DNA from: a virus
Virus record (IMG/VR): IMGVR_UViG_3300021963_000685
Span: 1 to 22,993 of that record
DNA length: 22,993 nt
Strand: one strand, 5' to 3'
The position numbers and the translations under genes were made by a program. Shown in pieces: positions 21,483-22,993 of this stretch. How positions within the stretch are numbered: the first letter of the stretch is position 1; each line of letters opens with the position of its first letter. The notes under the pieces are model-generated. The model was not told the origin of the DNA and did not search any database. It saw nothing but the letters and a program-made list of their open reading frames with translations.

Positions 21483-22993
21483 AACATTGTTCCTTCCATA
21501 GCTGAATCAATCTCAAACATTCTGCCAGTGTCTTTGTTATAAAGCAAGCTGCAAGCAGGACCAGTCTGTCCACTGTAGCGGTTCTTCAACACCCTCACCT
21601 TGGTGGTGTTACGCTCAATAGGATCATCATGCTGACCATTCCTCTCCAGTGATATCACCATGTCACTTAGCTGTGCAATGGCAGCACTGCCTCGTAGCTG
21701 AGCTAAGCTAGTGGTTGCACCTTCCTCATGTCCCTTGTCTGATGGACGCTTGAGGTGGCTAACAATGATGAGAGCTATGTTAGTTTCCTGCACAAGCATG
21801 CGAAGCTTGGTCATGATTTCATCAATGGCCTTACGCTCATCACCATTGTCCTGACTAGACACAATGATAGACAAGTGATCCAAGAATACATACTTACAGC
21901 CTAGTCCCTTAGCCATGTACTTGACACGATTGACAATGTTCTCAATGGCTGTACTTCCAAAGTGATCGAAGAAGAACAAACGCCCAGTGCCTAGTGTCTT
22001 CTCGAATGCGTCCTTGCGTACAGCATCAGACACCACAGATGTAGGCAGATGCAAAGGTGCATCAGCAGCAAGGCTCATCATAGACAGACTAGTCTTTCTC
22101 ACACTCTCTTCAAGAAACATCAAGCCAATGTTGTCACTGCTATTCTGTAACAAGTGCCAAACAATTTCCCTTAGGGTTTGACTCTTACCTAGTCCACTAC
22201 CTGCTGTGAATGTAACTAGCTCACCTGCTCTAATGCCATAGGTAATTTCATTCAGTCCCTTCCAAGGGTAGAAACAATCTGCTGCCTCCATTGGTGTAGA
22301 CACCAACTCCCACAGGCTAGACCCACACACAATGCCATCAGGCACGAAGGGTTCAGCAGCCCACCATCTAGAAACAAAGGCAGCTTCCTTGCTATCAGCA
22401 AGCCACTCGCATGCATCTTTATATTCAGGGTCTGGTTTAAATATCTTGCACTTGCTACCAAACAATTCAGCAACTTCCTTTGCTGCCTTCTGTCCTGCCT
22501 CATCACCATCAAAGCACAGCACAATGTTTTCAAAGCTATTGATGTATTCGTAGTTTGCTTTAGCGTCCTTCAATGCACTACCTGCACCTGTGCGTATAGA
22601 CACGACAGGATATTTACTACCTGTCAATTGGTATGCAGCCAGTGCATCAAACTCACCTTCAGTGATGGTGAGATACTTGCCATTGGATGGGTATAGGTTC
22701 TGTCCAAACAGAGTACCCTTGCTCCACCCACCCACTGTTGTGAACTTCTTGTCCTTCACTTCCCTACGCTTAGCTGCTACCAGTTGGGAGTTGCTATCGT
22801 AATAGGGAAAGTAATAATGGCCTTCGCTACGGACTACCCCATAGCGTTCCATTGTTGCTTTGTTAATGCGTCTGTCTGACACACTAACACTGTGTCCTTC
22901 GTTGTAGCTTTTAATAAAGCCACTCGTATCTTTTGTATCACCATCTACATCAATCACTTCAAGTCTTTCGTTGTTCGTTGAGGGAATGTATGT
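21479..22993 (-). CDS. DNA primase/helicase, T7 gp4-like, 5' end cut by the right edge
   Basis: Bifunctional replisome protein that makes primers and unwinds DNA. The frame is open to the right edge (12 codons beyond the GTG at 22957), so the start and probably the N-terminal zinc-binding domain are outside. Counting from 22957: TOPRIM primase domain with Glu100 (TITEGEFDAL) and Asp150-Gly-Asp152 (CFDGDEAG); RecA-like helicase with Walker A GSGLGKS (253-259), catalytic EES (283-285), Walker B FLDH (358-361), VSHLKRP (399-405) and the LRGSAAIAQLSD helix. KNRYSGQTG (459-466) carries the likely Arg finger. All key residues are present. Its stop overlaps the start of the 76 aa gene. Confidence 0.95.
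   Translation of the reverse strand, partial: TYIPSTNNERLEVIDVDGDTKDTSGFIKSYNEGHSVSVSDRRINKATMERYGVVRSEGHYYFPYYDSNSQLVAAKRREVKDKKFTTVGGWSKGTLFGQNLYPSNGKYLTITEGEFDALAAYQLTGSKYPVVSIRTGAGSALKDAKANYEYINSFENIVLCFDGDEAGQKAAKEVAELFGSKCKIFKPDPEYKDACEWLADSKEAAFVSRWWAAEPFVPDGIVCGSSLWELVSTPMEAADCFYPWKGLNEITYGIRAGELVTFTAGSGLGKSQTLREIVWHLLQNSSDNIGLMFLEESVRKTSLSMMSLAADAPLHLPTSVVSDAVRKDAFEKTLGTGRLFFFDHFGSTAIENIVNRVKYMAKGLGCKYVFLDHLSIIVSSQDNGDERKAIDEIMTKLRMLVQETNIALIIVSHLKRPSDKGHEEGATTSLAQLRGSAAIAQLSDMVISLERNGQHDDPIERNTTKVRVLKNRYSGQTGPACSLLYNKDTGRMFEIDSAMEGTML

Noticed and set aside
1-22993. tRNA genes, integrase, attachment sites and phage RNA polymerase
   Set aside because: No cloverleaf was seen in the few short gaps, and no protein in any frame carries recombinase or single-subunit RNA polymerase motifs.

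Overview
The window looks like part of a tailed (probably short-tailed, T7-like) phage genome from an aquatic bacterium. The evidence is a T7-type replication set (gp4-like primase/helicase, family A DNA polymerase, gp2.5-like ssDNA-binding protein, 5'-3' exonuclease, HNH nuclease). It also carries nucleotide genes typical of aquatic phages (class I ribonucleotide reductase NrdA/NrdB and flavin-dependent ThyX), very large alpha-helical internal-virion-type proteins, and an Rz/Rz1/endolysin lysis cassette that implies a Gram-negative host. No integrase, repressor, tRNA, CRISPR array or insertion sequence was seen. The capsid, terminase, tail and any RNA polymerase genes are not in the window. 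Family names come from motif recognition by eye; no database search was run.

Layout. Positions 1-12361 are rightward late genes. They start with a truncated upstream gene, then a string of small membrane or secreted proteins (164 aa one-TM protein, 49 aa one-TM protein, 53 aa helical protein, Cys-rich lipoprotein, two-TM holin candidate). Next come the i-spanin Rz with the o-spanin Rz1 fully embedded in another frame, and a GH19-type endolysin. After a 43-bp gap with a possible sigma70-like promoter come a small HExxH protein and four or five probable virion/ejection proteins. The largest of these (1664 aa) has a duplicated FDDLIP motif at its N-terminus and a possible ADP-ribosyltransferase-like region near its C-terminus. 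Positions 12329-22993 are leftward early/middle genes, read from the right edge: primase/helicase (cut by the window), two small ORFs, DNA polymerase, ssDNA-binding protein, a 57 aa ORF, 5'-3' exonuclease, five small ORFs with an HNH nuclease among them, and ThyX. A clear intrinsic terminator follows, then NrdA, NrdB, a 68 aa ORF, an RMF-like protein and a possible PD-(D/E)XK-like protein. The two arms converge with a 33-bp overlap of coding sequence.

How it works together. The leftward arm makes dNTPs (NrdAB, ThyX), replicates DNA (primase/helicase, polymerase, SSB, exonuclease) and may alter host ribosomes (RMF-like protein). The rightward arm builds the DNA-ejection machinery and lyses the cell. 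Packing is extreme: most neighbours overlap by ATGA or TAATG, so translational coupling is likely. Several genuine genes are under 60 codons (534-683, 680-841, 17310-17486, 18761-18934).
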